From assembly GCF_000025965.1 (NCBI RefSeq), contig NC_006513.1, positions 4,209,400-4,273,399 of the forward strand: a stretch of DNA of 64,000 bases, given 5' to 3'. The stretch comes from Aromatoleum aromaticum EbN1. Its GTDB lineage: Bacteria > Pseudomonadota > Gammaproteobacteria > Burkholderiales > Rhodocyclaceae. How positions within the stretch are numbered: the stretch's first letter is position 1; each line of letters begins with the position of its first letter. This document shows, piece by piece, positions 8,659 to 19,153 of the stretch. A program made the translations under genes and the position numbers. A model generated the notes under the pieces. The model had not been told where the DNA came from. It made no database searches and saw only the letters and a program-made list of their open reading frames with translations.

Positions 8659-9153
8659 ATGGACATACCCGTACGTCCGGTCGTCGCCGGCCTGCTCGTC
8701 ATCGGCCTGACCGCCGCGGTGCTGACCAAGGCCCGCGCCGGCGGCGACGATTATTTCCCGCCCGTCAAGGACAAACCCACTGTCGACGAATGCGGCAGCT
8801 GTCACATGGCGTTTCCGCCGGCGATGCTGCCCGCTGCATCGTGGCGACGCATGATGGTCGAGCTCGACGACCATTTCGGCGACAACGCCAGCCTCGACCC
8901 CCAGACGGCCGCTCATGTCACACGCTATCTCGTCGACAACGCCGCTGACGCGGGCGGGCGCCGCTACGGTCGCAAGCTGATGAAAGGCGTGGCGGCCGGG
9001 GCTTCTCCGCAACGCATCACCGAACTGCCGAAATGGGTCCGCGAGCATGACGAGGTGTCCCGCAGCGAGTGGCAGCACAAGGACGTCGGCTCGAAGGCCA
9101 ACTGTCCCGCATGCCACGTGGACGCCAACGACGGCTATTTCGAGGACGACTGA
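8659..9153 (+). CDS. Diheme cytochrome c (DHC type)
   Basis: 164 residues with an N-terminal hydrophobic export segment (residues 7-27, ending in KARA). There are two heme-binding sites, CGSCH near residue 47 and CPACH near the C-terminus. The middle contains MAFPPAMLPAASWRRMM and a DHFGDNASLD segment typical of the diheme cytochrome found with SHP. It probably passes electrons from the membrane partner to SHP. An AAAGGAG site precedes the ATG. It is spaced 63 bases from the SHP gene on the same strand. Confidence 0.88.
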   Translation: MDIPVRPVVAGLLVIGLTAAVLTKARAGGDDYFPPVKDKPTVDECGSCHMAFPPAMLPAASWRRMMVELDDHFGDNASLDPQTAAHVTRYLVDNAADAGGRRYGRKLMKGVAAGASPQRITELPKWVREHDEVSRSEWQHKDVGSKANCPACHVDANDGYFEDD

Positions 9154-9167
9154 GCAATGCGCGGACG

Positions 9168-9206
9168 ATGAACGCAGCATGAACAAGGGCTTCAGGTTTC
9201 GTTCAG
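9168..9206 (+). promoter_or_regulatory. Candidate response-regulator operator, copy 2
   Basis: Near copy of the element at 8048, with the same four half-sites (TGAAC, TGAAC, CTTCA, GTTCA) at the same spacing and identical first nine bases (ATGAACGCA). It lies between the diheme cytochrome gene and the second PepSY gene, about 70 bases before that start codon. The shared element suggests both promoters answer to the same regulator. Confidence 0.6.
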
Positions 9207-9276
9207 CACCACCCCCGCACAATGGCTTCACGGTCACACCCCGGCCGACAACCGAGAGACACAAGGAGATTCGATC

Positions 9277-9711
9277 ATGCGCACTTCCCACCTCGTCACC
9301 GCCATCGCCATCAGCGCCGGTCTGCTCGCCACGGGCGTCACGGTCGCGCCGGTATTCGCCCAGAACACCGTCACCGACAGTGCCGCCGAACGGGGCAACT
9401 GGCTATCGATTCCGCAGATCCACGACAAGGTCGTCGCTGCCGGTTACCGCGACATCAGCGAGATCGAACGCGAAGACAACGCATACGAAGTCAAGGCTAT
9501 CGACCGCGATGGACGCAAGGTGAAACTCGTCGTCGATCCGACGAACGGCGACATCGTCCGTACCGATCGAAAGGGGCGCGACGGGCGCCGTGGCAACGAC
9601 TCCAGCGGCCGACCCACGAGTGATTCGGAGCGCGGCCTGGAGCGCGGCACCGAACGGAACTCCGAACTCGACCCCGGTGCCCGCCTGGCCCGCCCCGACC
9701 GCGGGGTGTGA
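9277..9711 (+). CDS. Exported PepSY-domain protein with a charged tail
   Basis: 144 residues. A signal peptide (to about residue 29, VFAQ) is followed by one PepSY-like domain: SIPQIHDKVVAAGYRDISEIE, then strands around YEVKAIDRDGRKVKLVVDP and NGDIV. From about residue 98 the tail is rich in Arg, Asp, Gly and Ser and looks disordered. The ATG follows CAAGGAGA. It is the second PepSY protein of this cluster and is preceded by operator copy 2, so it is probably induced by the neighbouring two-component system. Confidence 0.82.
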   Translation: MRTSHLVTAIAISAGLLATGVTVAPVFAQNTVTDSAAERGNWLSIPQIHDKVVAAGYRDISEIEREDNAYEVKAIDRDGRKVKLVVDPTNGDIVRTDRKGRDGRRGNDSSGRPTSDSERGLERGTERNSELDPGARLARPDRGV

Positions 9712-9780
9712 GCGAACGGCCCGGTTCGGCCAATGCCGCCGCCGGGCCATTTTTCCGACCCCCGTCACGCGGGCACGGCC

Positions 9781-11100
9781 ATGAAGACCCTACTCGCCAG
9801 CTTCCTCGCGCTCGTGACCGTCGCCTGGGCAGTCACTTCATCATCGAACCCCGCCGAAGGAGCGTCCCTGCCTTGGGTCGTGCGGCAGGAGGCGCTGTAC
9901 CTCACCGGACTGTGGGCGTTCTCGCTGATGTCGCTGGCAATCATGCTGGCGACGCGGCCGGCCTGGCTCGAGCGGCCGCTGGGCGGCATGGACCGGATCT
10001 ACCGCGTGCACAAATGGGCCGGCATTCTCGCGATCGGCTTCGCTGCGCTGCACTGGCTCGTCGAGATGTCCGACGGCGTCATCAAGTCTGTCGTCGGCCG
10101 CGAAGGCCGGCTGCCGAAGGAACACGAAGGCGGCTTTCTCGAAGTCATGCGCGACGTTGGCGAGGATTTCGGCGAATGGGCGATCTACGCGCTGATCGCG
10201 ATGCTCGTGCTTACGCTGTGGAAGCGCCTGCCGTACCGGCCGTGGCGCTACCTGCACCACGCGATGCCGGGGCTGTACGGCATGCTCGCGATCCACGCCG
10301 CTTTCCTCGCACCGCTCGACTACTGGACGAGCGCGATCGGCGCGCTGCTCGCCCTGTTCATCGCCGTCGGCACCGTTTCGGGCCTGCGCTCGCTGTCGGG
10401 ACGCATCGGGCGGGGGCGCCAGGTGAGCGGCGATATCGAAGCCGTGCGCGAACAGGCATCCGGCCTGACGGAGGTCGTCTGCCGCCTCGAGGACCGCTGG
10501 CGCGGCCATCGGCCCGGGCAGTTCGCGTTCGTCACGTTCGATCACATCGAAGGCGCCCACCCTTTCACAATTGCCTGCGCCGACCGCGGCGACCGGCACA
10601 TCACGTTCCAGATCAAGGCACTGGGTGACTATACGCAGGGCCTGGCGGCACGGCTCGCTGCCGGCCAGCCGGTAAAGATCGAAGGCCCGTACGGACGCTT
10701 CGACTATCGCCGCGGCAGGCGCAAATCGGACCAGGTCTGGATCGCCGGCGGCATCGGCGTCACGCCTTTCCTCGCGTGGCTCGAGTCGCTGCAGGAAGCC
10801 CCGGCCGAAGCTCCGGTCGCGGACTTCTATTACTGCACACGCCAGCGCGACGACGACCCGTTCGTTGCGCGCCTCGAGTCGCTGTGCGCCGCGCTGCCGA
10901 CGATCCGCCTGCATGTCGTCAGCACCGACCGCGACCGGCCGCTGACCGCAGAAGCGCTGCATGCCCGCCATGCCGGCGAGCGCCAGCCGGAAATCTGGTT
11001 CTGCGGACCGCGGGCTTTTGCCCAGTCGCTGCGCAGCGGACTGCGTGATTTGGGCATGAAGCGCGTGCGCTTTCACCAAGAGGCGTTCGAAATGCGCTGA
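9781..11100 (+). CDS. Ferric-reductase-like membrane flavocytochrome
   Basis: Membrane oxidoreductase of 439 residues from this start. The first 200 residues hold about six membrane segments with histidines placed as heme ligands (VHKWAGILAIGFAALHWL; RYLHHAMPGLYGMLAIHAAF), as in ferric reductase transmembrane domains. The C-terminal half is an FNR-like module: the FAD site HPFTIA, a GPYGRFDY turn, and the NAD(P)H motif GGIGVTPFLAW with the terminal WFCGP. It probably feeds electrons from NAD(P)H to the periplasmic cytochromes encoded upstream. The ATG at 9781 begins a proper first membrane helix; one 48 bases upstream is also possible. Confidence 0.88.
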   Translation: MKTLLASFLALVTVAWAVTSSSNPAEGASLPWVVRQEALYLTGLWAFSLMSLAIMLATRPAWLERPLGGMDRIYRVHKWAGILAIGFAALHWLVEMSDGVIKSVVGREGRLPKEHEGGFLEVMRDVGEDFGEWAIYALIAMLVLTLWKRLPYRPWRYLHHAMPGLYGMLAIHAAFLAPLDYWTSAIGALLALFIAVGTVSGLRSLSGRIGRGRQVSGDIEAVREQASGLTEVVCRLEDRWRGHRPGQFAFVTFDHIEGAHPFTIACADRGDRHITFQIKALGDYTQGLAARLAAGQPVKIEGPYGRFDYRRGRRKSDQVWIAGGIGVTPFLAWLESLQEAPAEAPVADFYYCTRQRDDDPFVARLESLCAALPTIRLHVVSTDRDRPLTAEALHARHAGERQPEIWFCGPRAFAQSLRSGLRDLGMKRVRFHQEAFEMR

Positions 11101-11146
11101 AGGCGCTCGCAATCGCGAGGATCGACAAAAACAATCGGCCGCGCGC

Positions 11147-11176
11147 TTGCGCAATTTCCGGCGCCTGTTTTATAGT
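11147..11176 (+). promoter_or_regulatory. Candidate promoter for the leuA leader
   Basis: TTGCGC at 11147-11152 and TATAGT at 11171-11176 are separated by 18 bases. The leader peptide ATG begins only 7 bases after the -10 box, so the transcript would start at or within a few bases of that codon. Confidence 0.5.
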
Positions 11177-11183
11177 CCCGAGC

Positions 11184-11273
11184 ATGACTTTCGAACGCGA
11201 CCCCTCCCTCCTGTCGCTTCGCCTTCTGCCGGCGGGCCTGCTGCTCGGCCCGCTGCTGCGCCCCGCGCGCTAA
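11184..11273 (+). CDS. leuL: Leucine-rich leader peptide for leuA attenuation
   Basis: A 29-codon reading frame upstream of leuA encodes a peptide with ten leucines, including LLL and three LL pairs (core [19 protein letters not shown]). Leucine-rich leaders before leucine genes classically sense charged tRNA-Leu by ribosome stalling. The frame ends in TAA, and a GC-rich hairpin (11307-11328) stands between it and leuA. No ribosome-binding site is visible before its ATG, which lies just after a candidate -10 box, so translation may be leaderless. The function is inferred from composition and position. Confidence 0.75.
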   Translation: MTFERDPSLLSLRLLPAGLLLGPLLRPAR

Positions 11274-11306
11274 ATACATTCCCCTCCCTTCGTGTTGTTT
11301 GCCTGC

Positions 11307-11328
11307 TGCCGGCGTGAAAGCGCCGGCG
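11307..11328 (+). promoter_or_regulatory. Hairpin in the leuA leader, candidate attenuator
   Basis: GCCGGCG (11308-11314) pairs with CGCCGGC (11321-11327) around the loop TGAAAG, with one more U-G pair outside. The upstream leader segment CTGCCGGCGGGCC (within 11225-11238) is nearly the same as the left arm and could compete for pairing. No long T run follows, so termination would be weak or Rho-assisted; sequestration of the leuA start is the alternative. Confidence 0.4.
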
Positions 11329-11373
11329 CTTGTCATATCCGCTTTCGCTAGCCAATTTCCCCAGGAGCCGACG

Positions 11374-12909
11374 ATGAAAGACCACTTGATCGTATTCGAT
11401 ACCACCTTGCGTGACGGCGAACAAAGCCCCGGCGCATCGATGACTCGCGATGAGAAGCTGCGCATCGCCCGGCAACTGGAGCGGATGCGCGTCGACGTCA
11501 TCGAAGCCGGTTTTCCTGCCGCCTCGAATGGCGACTTCGAGTCGGTGCGCGCGATTGCCGAAGCGATCAGGGAATCGACAGTCTGTGGCCTCGCCCGCGC
11601 GAACGAAGCCGACATCCGCCGCGCCGGTGAGGCGATCGCTCCCGCCGCGCGCGGACGCATCCACACTTTCATCGCAACCAGCCCGATCCACATGGAAATG
11701 AAGCTGCGCATGTCGCCCGACCAGGTCGTCGAGCAGGCGGTGCGTGCGATCGGCTGGGCGAAGGAATACACCGACGACATCGAATTCTCGGCCGAGGATG
11801 CCGGCCGCTCGGAGATCGATTTCCTCTGTCGTATTTTCGAAGCCGTCATCAAGGCCGGCGCGAAGACGATCAACGTACCCGACACCGTGGGTTACAACGT
11901 CCCCGAGCAGTATGCGCACACCATCCGCACGCTGATCGAGCGCGTGCCGGGTGCCGACAAGGTCGTCTGGTCGGTGCATTGTCACAACGACCTCGGTCTT
12001 GCCGTCGCGAACTCGCTCGCCGCAGTCATGGCCGGCGCGCGCCAGGTCGAATGCACGCTCAACGGACTCGGCGAACGGGCCGGCAACGCGGCCCTCGAAG
12101 AACTGGTGATGGCAGTGCGCACGCGCCAGGACGTGTTTCCGTGCGACACGCGCATCGACGCGACGCAGATCGTGCCGGCGTCGAAGCTGGTGTCGGGCGT
12201 CACCGGCTTTCCGGTCCAGCCGAACAAGGCGATCGTCGGCGCGAACGCCTTCGCCCATGAATCCGGCATTCACCAGGACGGCGTGCTCAAGCACCGCGAG
12301 ACGTACGAGATCATGCGCGCCGAGGACGTCGGCTGGGGCGCGAACAAGCTCGTGCTCGGCAAGCATTCCGGACGCAACGCGTTTCGCAGTCGCCTGCAGG
12401 AAATCGGCATCGTCGTGGCGTCCGAGGAACACCTGAACCATGCGTTCGCGCGCTTCAAGGAACTCGCCGACAAGAAGCACGAGATCTTCGACGAGGATAT
12501 CCAGGCGCTGATGAGCGACGAGGTCGTCACTCCCGACCAGGAGCACTACCGCCTCGTCGCCTCGCGCTTCCATTCGGAAACCGGCGAGACGCCGCGGGCC
12601 GACCTCACGCTGTCCGTCGATGGGCAGGAGACGCGGACTTCAGCCGAAGGATCCGGCCCTGTCGATGCCGCGTTCAAGGCGATCGAGGCGATCGCCGGCA
12701 GCGGCACCGAGTTGCTGCTGTATTCGGTCAATGCGATCACCACCGGCACTGACGCGCAGGGCGAAGTCACCGTTCGCCTGGCCAGGGAAGACAAGGTCGT
12801 CAACGGACAGGGGGCCGATACGGACATCATCGTCGCGTCGGCGAAAGCCTATCTCAATGCGCTGAACAAGCTGCACAGCAAGCTCGAGCGGCTGAACCCG
12901 CAGTTGTAA
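11374..12909 (+). CDS. leuA: 2-Isopropylmalate synthase
   Basis: Committed step of leucine synthesis: condenses acetyl-CoA with 2-oxoisovalerate, the product of the ilv pathway at the window start. 511 residues, full length. The DRE-TIM barrel opens with [16 protein letters not shown]; the metal-binding [17 protein letters not shown] and [14 protein letters not shown] segments follow. The C-terminal LeuA dimer domain (from about residue 390) is the leucine feedback site. The chosen ATG has CCAGGAG 7 bases upstream. Expression is probably also controlled by the leader peptide. Confidence 0.96.
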   Translation: MKDHLIVFDTTLRDGEQSPGASMTRDEKLRIARQLERMRVDVIEAGFPAASNGDFESVRAIAEAIRESTVCGLARANEADIRRAGEAIAPAARGRIHTFIATSPIHMEMKLRMSPDQVVEQAVRAIGWAKEYTDDIEFSAEDAGRSEIDFLCRIFEAVIKAGAKTINVPDTVGYNVPEQYAHTIRTLIERVPGADKVVWSVHCHNDLGLAVANSLAAVMAGARQVECTLNGLGERAGNAALEELVMAVRTRQDVFPCDTRIDATQIVPASKLVSGVTGFPVQPNKAIVGANAFAHESGIHQDGVLKHRETYEIMRAEDVGWGANKLVLGKHSGRNAFRSRLQEIGIVVASEEHLNHAFARFKELADKKHEIFDEDIQALMSDEVVTPDQEHYRLVASRFHSETGETPRADLTLSVDGQETRTSAEGSGPVDAAFKAIEAIAGSGTELLLYSVNAITTGTDAQGEVTVRLAREDKVVNGQGADTDIIVASAKAYLNALNKLHSKLERLNPQL

Positions 12910-12912
12910 ACC

Positions 12913-12947
12913 ACGGTAGCCGCCGGCGATGACGCCGGCGGCTACCG

Positions 12948-12948
<1 letters not shown>
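12913..12948. terminator. Strong hairpin between convergent genes
   Basis: A perfect 16-bp stem (12913-12928 with 12933-12948, ACGGTAGCCGCCGGCG) with the loop ATGA sits between the ends of leuA and the convergent DUF2069 gene, whose stop codon touches the stem. There is no clear T run on either side; it is a likely bidirectional transcript end. Confidence 0.65.
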
Positions 12949-15180
<2,232 letters not shown>

Positions 15181-15193
<13 letters not shown>

Positions 15194-16704
15194 AGATCGA
15201 TTTCGTACTGGAAGATTTCCACGCTCGCCGTCTGCATGTCCAGACCGAGGACTCGCGCCTGCGCGACATACAGGTGATCGCTCTCCTGCACGAGGCTGAA
15301 CGCGCGCGACGTGCAGGTGCCAGCCGGGGCGACGAGCGCCGGATGGCGGCGCAAGGGGGGCACCGGCGCCAACCGCAGCGCTGGGACCATCGCATTCGTG
15401 TCGCCGCCGCCAAATCCCACCGAGACGGCGCTCCACCCGGATGCGATCACCTGCAGCCCGAGCTCGACCCGATCCGGGCTGTCGTTGCGAATCCAGCGCA
15501 CGAGGCACAGCGTCCAGGCCTCGGCGGGATCCCGGCGCAGTGCCAGCGGCATCCCCGCCGCCACACTGCCCGTCACACCCGACACCGCGATGATCGCGTA
15601 CCCACCCGAACTCTCGTTGATCACGGTCCATTCGACAACGCCCGCAGCGTCGGCAGCATCGCCGCTCACATCCCGGATCGCCTGCAGCCCGACACACACC
15701 TGCACGGGATATCGGCCGGAGCGCCGCACCTCGGTGCGGCTCGGCGGAGACATCCAGCGCTCGCGCATCCGCCCGAGCAGCGACAGCGCCTCGTCCGGAG
15801 TCAGCCCGACCGGCAGTCCCGGCCCTTCCACGCCGAACGCCTCACTGTCCGGCGCAAACCCCACCGACTCCTCGGGAGAAATGCCCGCCCTGAGCCATTC
15901 GAGCTTCGGCAAAAGCGCACGGGCGACGCCGTAAGCGGAGAAATACAGCAGCTTGTCCGACAGGGGCGGCTTGCCGCGCGCCATCGCCACCGGCGGAGCG
16001 CCCGCCGCCTGGTCGATCCAGAATGCGGCCGAGAGCGGCAGGAGTGGCACGCGCGAAAACTCCGCCGCGACTGCCGCCTGTCCGAGGAAATCGTGCGCCC
16101 ACACGACTTCCCGGGCGGTCAGGGTTTCCGGTTGCAGCGCGGCGAGCGCCAGGAGACGCTTGAACTGCAGCGCCACGTCCGCTGCAGCGGTGCCGGCAAG
16201 CGCATCCCCATTTCGGTCCGCATTGTCGCCGGCGACAACGAGTTCGCAAGCGAGGCGCCACAACTCGCCCGGAGCCGGTCTGCCGCACATCATCGCGACC
16301 AGGCAGGCTTCCTCCACCAGCCGCAACGCTCGTGCGCAGTAGACGTCCGGATCGCTGCATGTCCGTACTCCCCCGTCACGCACGACCGCCATCACCCGCT
16401 GCAGACTTCCGGCGATCTCCAGCAGCGCGACGGTCAGTTCGGCTGCCGCGGCGTGCTGGCTGCGCGGCAGCGGCAGCGCCGCGGCGAGAAGCCGGGACTT
16501 GAAACGTTCGCAGACATCGAGCACCCGCGCTTCGAACTGTTCGACGCACTGGAGGAATTGCGCGTTGCCGACCGACAGCGCCGAAAGTGCGGTGAAATGG
16601 GCGCGCAGTCTTTCCAGGTCCACGACCGGGTCGTCGGCCGGCTCCCCATCGAGCCACGCAATTGCCGCGGCGATGCAAGCCGGAACGGGTTCGGGGAAAG
16701 TCAT
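15181..16704 (-). CDS. Uncharacterised protein with a possible C-terminal PilZ-like domain
   Basis: 507 residues, no signal peptide or membrane segment. The first 330 residues look largely helical and rich in Ala, Leu and Arg. From about residue 325 an RRSGRYPVQVCVGL segment is followed by VINESSGGYAI, which resembles the RxxxR and (D/N)xSxxG parts of PilZ c-di-GMP-binding domains. This is a family guess from two short motifs. The tail (to 507) is strand-rich. It is convergent with yihY, with a 13-base overlap. Related proteins occur in betaproteobacteria, as far as I recall, without a known role. Confidence 0.6.
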
Positions 16705-16813
16705 GCGGATGGGGTTCCGTCCAAAATACCCGGCATTCTATTCAAGAATCACGGCGCTGCGCGCCTTGCACCGCCTCCGCACCCGGGAACATCGACCGTG
16801 CGTGAATTGCGTC

Positions 16814-16845
16814 ACGATGAAAACGGCCCACGATGAAAACGGCCC
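16814..16845 (+). repeat. Perfect 16-bp tandem duplication
   Basis: ACGATGAAAACGGCCC occurs twice head to tail directly before the -35 box of the rpsP promoter. It may be a chance duplication or an upstream control element. Confidence 0.85.
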
Positions 16846-16874
16846 TTGCCCCCGTCGAGCATATGCCCTACAAT
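16846..16874 (+). promoter_or_regulatory. Promoter of the rpsP-rimM-trmD-rplS operon
   Basis: TTGCCC at 16846-16851 and TACAAT at 16869-16874 are spaced by exactly 17 bases, 37 bases before the rpsP start. Confidence 0.65.
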
Positions 16875-16910
16875 CGTCGGCTTTTCGCACCTACTGATCA
16901 GGACACCCAA

Positions 16911-17162
16911 ATGGTCGTCATTCGCCTTGCCCGTGGTGGCGCCAAAAAGCGCCCGTTCTACAACATCGTCGCCGCCGATTCGCGCAACCGTCGCGATGGG
17001 CGCTTCATCGAGCGCGTTGGTTTCTATAATCCCATGGCTGCCGAGTCCGAAAAGGGCCTGGTCGTCAACGCCGAGCGCCTGGAATACTGGAAGCAGCACG
17101 GCGCGCAGCTGTCGCCGACGGTGCTCCGTCTGGCCAAGCAAGCAGCGAAAGCCGCTGCCTGA
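16911..17162 (+). CDS. rpsP: 30S ribosomal protein S16
   Basis: Small ribosomal subunit assembly protein. 83 residues, full length, beginning [25 protein letters not shown] and including [12 protein letters not shown] and the conserved helix [16 protein letters not shown]. First gene of the standard rpsP-rimM-trmD-rplS operon. The ATG at 16911 was chosen because S16 proteins start with M-V-x-I-R; the open frame upstream crosses the promoter. Confidence 0.97.
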   Translation: MVVIRLARGGAKKRPFYNIVAADSRNRRDGRFIERVGFYNPMAAESEKGLVVNAERLEYWKQHGAQLSPTVLRLAKQAAKAAA

Positions 17163-17194
17163 ACGTTCCCCGAGCGTTCCGGCGGCTTGCCGAC

Positions 17195-17701
17195 ATGATC
17201 GTGCTGGGGCGAATTGTCGCCCCTTTTGGCGTCAAGGGATGGGTCAAGGTTCATCCTTTCGGGGATGATCCGCTGTCCTGGGGCGAGATGCCGCAGTGGT
17301 GGCTCGCAGACGACGCCGACGCGCCCGAATCGGCGTGGCAGCCGGTCACGCTCGCGGGCTTCAAGGAGCACGGCGCCGGCCTGGTCGCGGCTTTCGTCGG
17401 CCACGACGATCGCAATGCGGCCGAAGCGCTTCAGGGCCGTTTCATCGGCGCCCCGCGCGAAGCGCTCCCCAAACCCGACGTGGATGAATATTACTGGGGC
17501 GACCTCATCGGACTGGCGGTGGTCAACCAGGCCGACGAAGCACTCGGCACGGTCGAAGCCCTGATGTCTACCGGCGCCCACGACGTACTGCAGGTGCGCG
17601 ACGGCGACGACGAACGGTTGATTCCGTTCGTCGCGGCCTACGTGCTCGACGTGGATCTCGCAGCGCGAACGATCCGTGTCGATTGGCAAAAGGACTGGTG
17701 A
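17195..17701 (+). CDS. rimM: 16S rRNA processing protein
   Basis: Assembly factor for the 30S head that binds S19. 168 residues. The N-terminal RimM domain begins [20 protein letters not shown], and the PRC-barrel C-terminal domain shows [14 protein letters not shown] and [22 protein letters not shown]. The gene lies 32 bases after rpsP and 7 before trmD, so it is in the same transcript. Confidence 0.96.
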   Translation: MIVLGRIVAPFGVKGWVKVHPFGDDPLSWGEMPQWWLADDADAPESAWQPVTLAGFKEHGAGLVAAFVGHDDRNAAEALQGRFIGAPREALPKPDVDEYYWGDLIGLAVVNQADEALGTVEALMSTGAHDVLQVRDGDDERLIPFVAAYVLDVDLAARTIRVDWQKDW

Positions 17702-17708
17702 AGGCAGC

Positions 17709-18500
17709 GTGAACACCCCGGCGGCCGCAAGGCGCTTCGATGTGATCACGCTGTTCCCGGAGATGTTCGCAGCGCTGACGGCGAGTGGCATCACGCGGCG
17801 AGCGCTGGAGCGCGGTCTCTACGAGATCGCCTTCCACAGCCCGCGGGATTTCGTCTCCGACCCGCACCGCACGGTGGATGACCGCCCGTATGGCGGCGGG
17901 CCGGGGATGGTGATGCTGGCCGAACCGCTCGAAAAAGCGATCGGCAGGGCAAAAACGGCGCAGGAGCAGGCGCTCGGCGCCGCGGGACGCGTGATTTACC
18001 TGTCACCGCAAGGCCGACCGCTGGATCATGCCAAGGTCGTGGAGATGACTGCTCTGCCGGCGCTGACGCTGCTGTGCGGACGGTACGAAGGGGTCGATCA
18101 ACGGCTGATCGATCGCTGCGTCGACGAAGAACTGTCGCTCGGGGATTTCGTCCTTTCGGGCGGCGAACTGCCGGCGATGGTGCTGCTCGACGCGATCGTA
18201 CGCCAGCTGCCGGGGGCGCTGAACGATGCGGACTCGGCGCAGGAAGACTCGTTTGTGGATGGCCTGCTCGACTGCCCCCACTACACGAGACCGGAGATTT
18301 ACGCAGGGGAGCGTGTACCGCAGGTACTGCTCTCCGGCAATCATGCCGCGATCCGTCGCTGGCGCCTCAAGCAGGCGCTGGGCACGACCTGGCGACGGCG
18401 CCCCGACCTGCTGCAGGGGCGCACGCTGAGCAAGGAAGAATTGTCGCTGCTTGGAGAATTCAGGCACGAACAAGAAGGGGTCGAAGGCGACATCGCCTGA
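17709..18500 (+). CDS. trmD: tRNA (guanine37-N1)-methyltransferase
   Basis: SPOUT-class methyltransferase that makes m1G37 in tRNAs with G36, protecting the reading frame. 263 residues from the GTG start, which has AAGG a few bases upstream; an in-frame ATG 33 bases earlier lies inside rimM. Signatures: [12 protein letters not shown] at the start, the basic [12 protein letters not shown], the AdoMet trefoil-knot segments [13 protein letters not shown] and [14 protein letters not shown], and [11 protein letters not shown]. Third gene of the operon. Confidence 0.96.
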   Translation: MNTPAAARRFDVITLFPEMFAALTASGITRRALERGLYEIAFHSPRDFVSDPHRTVDDRPYGGGPGMVMLAEPLEKAIGRAKTAQEQALGAAGRVIYLSPQGRPLDHAKVVEMTALPALTLLCGRYEGVDQRLIDRCVDEELSLGDFVLSGGELPAMVLLDAIVRQLPGALNDADSAQEDSFVDGLLDCPHYTRPEIYAGERVPQVLLSGNHAAIRRWRLKQALGTTWRRRPDLLQGRTLSKEELSLLGEFRHEQEGVEGDIA

Positions 18501-18585
18501 AGGCCCGCATACAAACCGCATGCATCAGGCTTCTAGCCTGCTCTGCTTGCAAGGCCAAGTGCCATTGAAACGACAGGAGTCGCAA

Positions 18586-18972
18586 ATGAACCTGATTCAG
18601 CAGCTCGAACAGGAAGAAATCGCCCGCCTCACGCAGAACAAGACCATCCCCGCGTTCGCTCCCGGTGACACCGTGATCGTGCAGGTGAAAGTCAAGGAAG
18701 GCACGCGCGAACGTCTGCAGGCCTACGAAGGCGTCGTGATCGCGAAGCGCAATCGCGGCCTGAACTCCAACTTCATCGTCCGCAAGATCTCCTCGGGCGA
18801 AGGCGTGGAACGCACGTTCCAGACGTACTCGCCGCTGGTCGACAGCATCGAGGTGAAGCGCCGCGGCGACGTGCGCCGCGCCAAGCTGTACTACCTGCGC
18901 GAGCGCTCGGGCAAGTCGGCACGGATCAAGGAAAAGCTCAACTACAAGGCGCCGGCCGCGAAGAAAGCTTGA
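18586..18972 (+). CDS. rplS: 50S ribosomal protein L19
   Basis: Large-subunit protein at the interface with the 30S. 128 residues, beginning [14 protein letters not shown], with the conserved [33 protein letters not shown] and [20 protein letters not shown]. The ATG follows ACAGGAGTCGCAA. Last gene of the operon; a Rho-independent terminator follows within 25 bases. Confidence 0.97.
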   Translation: MNLIQQLEQEEIARLTQNKTIPAFAPGDTVIVQVKVKEGTRERLQAYEGVVIAKRNRGLNSNFIVRKISSGEGVERTFQTYSPLVDSIEVKRRGDVRRAKLYYLRERSGKSARIKEKLNYKAPAAKKA

Positions 18973-18994
18973 GCGGACGTCGATCGGTAGCTGG

Positions 18995-19022
18995 AAACGG
19001 GCCTTGCGAGGCCCGTTTTTTT
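18995..19022 (+). terminator. Rho-independent terminator after rplS
   Basis: ACGGGCC (18997-19003) pairs with GGCCCGT (19010-19016) around TTGCGA, extended by A-T pairs and followed by a run of T residues to 19022. Confidence 0.92.
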
Positions 19023-19105
19023 GTCCACCTCACTGTCCACCTCACTGTCCACCTCACTGTCCACCTCACTGTCCACCTCACTGTCCACCTCACTGTCCAC
19101 CTCAC
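19022..19105. repeat. Seven copies of a 12-bp tandem repeat
   Basis: The unit TGTCCACCTCAC is repeated seven times without change between the rplS terminator and the 3' end of lptG. A 12-bp period keeps frame, so any translation would give a four-residue repeat, but no gene covers it. Such short perfect arrays usually vary in copy number. Confidence 0.97.
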
Positions 19106-19153
19106 CGCTCGACTTCACCGCTGGGCGGGCTTCCGCCGCCGCCCGGCGTTACG

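Noticed and set aside
19022-19105. CRISPR array
   Set aside because: The 12-bp units are directly adjacent with no spacers. It is a plain tandem repeat.
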